A stretch of 64,000 nt of DNA from Clostridiaceae bacterium M8S5 (GTDB lineage Bacteria > Bacillota > Clostridia > Tissierellales > MCWD3), in contig CP118523.1 of assembly GCA_029227815.1 (NCBI GenBank), positions 2,542,001 through 2,606,000 on the forward strand. The letters are read 5' to 3'. Every line of letters starts with the position of its first letter. The first letter of the stretch is position 1. Below, piece after piece: positions 61,125-64,000 of the stretch. Made by a program: the position numbers and the translations under genes. Below the pieces are notes generated by a model. It saw only the letters and a list, made by a program, of their open reading frames with translations, was not told the origin of the DNA and did not search any database.

Positions 61125-62090
61125 CTACTTATCAGGCTCTAATACAAAAGATGTTGCAAAATACCTACTTTGATAAGGGAATTCAGGTGGAGGCTCAACG
61201 CTACAAACAAATTGATTACTAAACCATCTTGCTTCTTCGGTAGAAGTTCCATTTAAATAATCTCTCCACCCTTGAATTGGACCTCCTGGTACTATTCTGT
61301 ATTTTTCTATAAATTGATAAAGCGCTGCCCTTTGTGGTTTTTGTTGTGCTTGGAAATTAACCGTATCTGTCACTGTAATTTGCGTAGATATAGACACGCT
61401 AGTTGAGAAAGAATTTGTAAGTGATACAGATAATGATGCGGATATTTCAGACCCTTCAAATCCAGCTTTAAATCCTACTGTTGAACCTACTGTGCTTGAA
61501 AATGTCTTACTTTCCTGTGTAGTAACACCAGAAGTAACTGCTACAGACTTTGTATAAGTTTGCCCTGGCTGTATGTTTGATATTTCAGATAATAAATTCC
61601 AATAAGATTCATTATGCACCTTTGAACCCTGTGCTGCACCAGCATATTTATCTAGTAAAATTGCAAATACAAAATCTCCTTGATTATAGTAAGTTCCATT
61701 TGACCCAACTGTTTCTACAAATTGCCCTTGACTATTTAAATATCCCTTATATATATCAATTTGATTAAAGCCAAAGTATAGTTTCCCACTCTTTCTAGCA
61801 TAAAAACTTACAGGTATATACTCTACTAGCCCACCATCAGCACTACCTGCTTTAACCGTTCCTGGATAACCATAGTAATACCAATTTGGATCTGGTTGAG
61901 GAAATATAATTGGAACAGGGCTTCCCCCACCTCCTTCTCCTACCTCTGCTCTGTACCCTGGAGTCACTATTGTTTTGTTGAGAGGTGTTAATTTACTACC
62001 ATTGTTATACAATAGCTTTGAACCACCTGAATCTAATCCTGAATAATTCATATAGGGATTATTGTAATAACTGTTAAAATCATAAAACAT
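61125..62090 (-). CDS. Putative beta-pore-forming toxin (ETX/MTX2/aerolysin-like)
   Basis: About 321 residues. The middle and C-terminal part (about 195-300) is a long Ser/Thr-rich alternating stretch: TYTKSVAVTSGVTTQESKTF, STVGSTVGFKAGFEGSEIS, SLSVSLTNSFSTSVSISTQI, then TVTDTVNFQAQQ. This amphipathic pattern with a GFKAGF loop is typical of the insertion hairpins of aerolysin-type toxins such as epsilon toxin and MTX2. The N-terminal 190 residues are Gly/Tyr/Pro-rich and not recognised. No signal peptide is seen, so release may follow lysis or sporulation. Start: ATG after GGAGG. It is divergent from a protease. Confidence 0.6.
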   Translation of the reverse strand: MFYDFNSYYNNPYMNYSGLDSGGSKLLYNNGSKLTPLNKTIVTPGYRAEVGEGGGGSPVPIIFPQPDPNWYYYGYPGTVKAGSADGGLVEYIPVSFYARKSGKLYFGFNQIDIYKGYLNSQGQFVETVGSNGTYYNQGDFVFAILLDKYAGAAQGSKVHNESYWNLLSEISNIQPGQTYTKSVAVTSGVTTQESKTFSSTVGSTVGFKAGFEGSEISASLSVSLTNSFSTSVSISTQITVTDTVNFQAQQKPQRAALYQFIEKYRIVPGGPIQGWRDYLNGTSTEEARWFSNQFVCSVEPPPEFPYQSRYFATSFVLEPDK

Positions 62091-62221
62091 TCCATAACCT
62101 CCTTCTAATTCATTATATGCTTTCAAGTTATAGAAGTTATCACACTTACACTGTAACCATCAGTTAAAAAATTCATAGTTAATATATACAATTTTACACA
62201 TAGATTTTTGACTAAATATAT

Positions 62222-62492
62222 ATTTTCGTGTTATATTTATGAATTTTCATGTCTGATATATTGTTATCTTGTTTAAAATACCATAACTAAAATTGATTAG
62301 CTGATGGTCTTTCTAGTATATCAGTGAATTCTTTTTTGTTCTTCATATTCTCATTCTAAATTCATAATGTACTTTCTCCTCATTGGATTTATCAAATTTA
62401 CATCTCACTTTTTTGCTGTAGTCCGATGAATTTTCATGTTTGAATATGTAGTTTTTTTATTGATTTTTGACTTATTTTATGTATTTTCATGT
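62222..62492. promoter_or_regulatory. Four ATTTTCRTGT repeats between toxin and protease genes
   Basis: ATTTTCGTGT at 62222 and ATTTTCATGT at 62243, 62430 and 62483. The first pair is 21 bp apart, and the last pair 53 bp apart, both close to whole helical turns. TGAATTTTCATGT occurs in exact form twice, and GATTTTTGACT precedes the first and last copies. All lie in the 62091-62593 divergent gap, which holds no supported gene. Confidence 0.55.
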
Positions 62493-62593
62493 CATCATAA
62501 TACATATTCACGCCCCGCATATTGTATTATATTGTCGTAAATTGTAAAATATATATACGAAATATTCACACAATTTATAAGGGGGCCTCATTA

Positions 62594-64000
62594 ATGAGAT
62601 ATAAGAGATTATTAATTTTAGTATTAATGGTAGCATTATTTATTCAAGTTGTTCCAGCAAATGCAGCACAAATCAATCAACAAATACAACAACAGATTAC
62701 TGGGCAAGTTAATCAACCCTTTCAATCTAATCGAATTGAACAAAAACAAATCTTAGAGAAATGGCAAAGAAAAAGCAAAAATACCAGTCAAAATTCTGTA
62801 GATTTTCAAGTTCATTGGAATAAGAAAAAAAGCATCCCTAACTTTGTACAAGGTCTAAATTCTGATAAAAAAATCAAATCTAGTCAGCAAGCTATTGACT
62901 TTGTAAAAAACAATGAAGCTTTATTTAATATTAACTCTGGTAAATATAAACTTAATAAATCATTTAAAGATAAATACAATATGACTCACTATAAAATTAT
63001 TCAAGAGATTGATGGTATCCCTCTCTATGGAAAAGAACTAGTAGTTCATACCGATAAAAATAACGAAGTGTATGCACTAAACGGTGCTCTACAACCTGAC
63101 ATAGGCATTGATACTGTTAAATGGAGTAAATATATTACTTTATCTGACGAAGAATGTATAGCCAAAGCGAAAGAATTTTTAAACATTGACTCTATTGACT
63201 CTAAATTAATATCAAAGCCACAAACTCAGCACTATCTATATGAATTTAAAGACAATTGGTATTTAGTAAACCTTGTCACACTCCAATTTAACGAACCATA
63301 TCCAGCTAACTACAAAATATTCGTTGATTTAACGTGTGGTAGCATCGTTGATTCATATAACGCTGTTGCAAATGGTAGTGTAACTTGTAGCGGAACAAAT
63401 AGCTTTGGTGATACAGTATCTCTTAATGGGTATGAACAAAATAGTTACTACTACTTATACGATACTACTCATGGTGCTGTTATTGAAACTTATACTCTTA
63501 ATAATATTTTAAATGCTACTCAACCAGGAGCAAGAGTAAAAAATACAACTGGTAATTTCAATGCCATGAATGAAAGAGTTGCAGTTGATGCTCATTCAAA
63601 TCTTGCAAAAGTATATGATTTCTATTACAATACTTTCGGTAGAAAAGGGTTTGATAATAGAAACAGTAATATAAAAAGTTCTGTTCATTACTATGACAAT
63701 AAAAGTGGTAAAAACAATGCATTCTGGAATGGTCGTCAAATGCTATTTGGTGATGGCGACGGTGAGAGTTTTGGTTCTTTTGGATCCGCTCTAGACGTTG
63801 TTGCTCACGAATTTACTCATGCTGTTACACAATATACAGCTAACCTTGAATACAGAAATCAGTCAGGTGCTATAAATGAATCTATATCAGATGTTTTCGG
63901 TGTTCTTTGTCAAGGTCCTGTAGATAAATGGTGGCTTGTAGGAGAAGATTGTTATACTCCTGGTAAATATGGTGATGCACTACGTGATATGAAAAATCCA
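62594..64000 (+). CDS. Thermolysin-family (M4) neutral metalloprotease, partial
   Basis: 469 codons are present and the frame is still open at the window end. A signal peptide (RLLILVLMVALFIQVVPANA) is followed by an FTP/PepSY-type propeptide (about 60-220; QAIDFVKNNEALFNI, YKIIQEIDGIPLYGKELVVHTD) and the mature M4 domain. Zinc ligands HEFTH (405-409) and Glu429 in GAINESISD are intact. AHEFTHAVTQ and DVVAHE fit thermolysin-like proteases. It is secreted and self-processed. The ribosome site is AAGGGGG. The C-terminal helical domain lies outside the window. Confidence 0.95.
   Translation, partial: MRYKRLLILVLMVALFIQVVPANAAQINQQIQQQITGQVNQPFQSNRIEQKQILEKWQRKSKNTSQNSVDFQVHWNKKKSIPNFVQGLNSDKKIKSSQQAIDFVKNNEALFNINSGKYKLNKSFKDKYNMTHYKIIQEIDGIPLYGKELVVHTDKNNEVYALNGALQPDIGIDTVKWSKYITLSDEECIAKAKEFLNIDSIDSKLISKPQTQHYLYEFKDNWYLVNLVTLQFNEPYPANYKIFVDLTCGSIVDSYNAVANGSVTCSGTNSFGDTVSLNGYEQNSYYYLYDTTHGAVIETYTLNNILNATQPGARVKNTTGNFNAMNERVAVDAHSNLAKVYDFYYNTFGRKGFDNRNSNIKSSVHYYDNKSGKNNAFWNGRQMLFGDGDGESFGSFGSALDVVAHEFTHAVTQYTANLEYRNQSGAINESISDVFGVLCQGPVDKWWLVGEDCYTPGKYGDALRDMKNP

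Noticed and set aside
1..64000. tRNA or rRNA genes, CRISPR arrays, complete insertion sequences
   Set aside because: No cloverleaf patterns with CCA ends, rRNA signatures, regular repeat arrays or transposase genes were seen by eye; a tRNA scan would settle the first point.

Overview
The window is about 30% GC by eye. It has strong AGGAGG-type ribosome binding sites, many compact intrinsic terminators, and frequent GTG/TTG starts. Gene content points to a Gram-positive, spore-forming anaerobe of the class Clostridia: an anaerobic cobalamin pathway, Mrp/MinD iron-sulfur ATPases, a stand-alone rpsD, a folT gene behind a tetrahydrofolate riboswitch, CotH kinases and an SLH-CAP surface protein. 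I cannot place the genus. Most genes lie on the minus strand.

Layout. 1-4.8 kb: the end of htpG, a haloalkane-dehalogenase-like lipoprotein, a 31-aa peptide gene, a Trm11/UPF0020-type methyltransferase and a GNAT. 4.9-9.9 kb: a MarR-controlled heterodimeric multidrug ABC exporter and a divergent AIM24 protein. 10-12.8 kb: a Cys-rich peptide gene, an SLH-CAP protein, and a TPR protein overlapping a 38-aa peptide gene (Rap/Phr-like layout). 12.8-15.4 kb: a decayed patch (GNAT fragment, intact GNAT, MFS fragment joined to a serpin fragment) and an AraC regulator. 15.5-17.8 kb: an nrtR-like/pncB-like NAD salvage pair with its own promoter and a large palindrome. 17.8-29.1 kb: an envelope or spore-surface cluster (DNRLRE-TPR protein, GT2-GT4 glycosyltransferase, two CotH kinases, VTC polyphosphate-polymerase domain protein, DUF4956 membrane protein).

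29-44.7 kb: SRAP protein, amino-acid ABC transporter lacking a binding protein, lysophospholipase-like hydrolase, pduL-deoC, folT, a membrane protein with a nuclease-like domain, TIGR01906 protein, an iron-sulfur/NifX-like operon, CD0519/CD1768-type membrane protein and rpsD. 44.9-45.9 kb: a run of short Cys-rich peptide genes that look like RiPP/bacteriocin precursors. 46-49.7 kb: DUF3006 with a ComEC-like MBL lipoprotein, a NUDIX hydrolase, a tandem structured repeat, and a zinc-finger/GIY-YIG pair. 49.8-60.7 kb: a riboswitch-controlled cobalamin operon cbiA-C-D-E-T-F-G-H-J followed by a binding-protein/FecCD/ATPase transporter. 60.7-64 kb: a cold-shock gene, a putative aerolysin/ETX-like pore-forming toxin, and a divergent thermolysin-family protease that runs off the end; four copies of ATTTTCRTGT lie between the last two.

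The most unusual items are: the peptide family at 44.9-45.9 kb with a detached relative at 10.1 kb and no maturase in the window; a second peptide type (LSKFxxY leader), one member of which has no ordinary start codon; the tandem structured units at 47.86-48.25 kb; a 134-147 bp nested-hairpin element present twice; and the TPR-peptide cassette.
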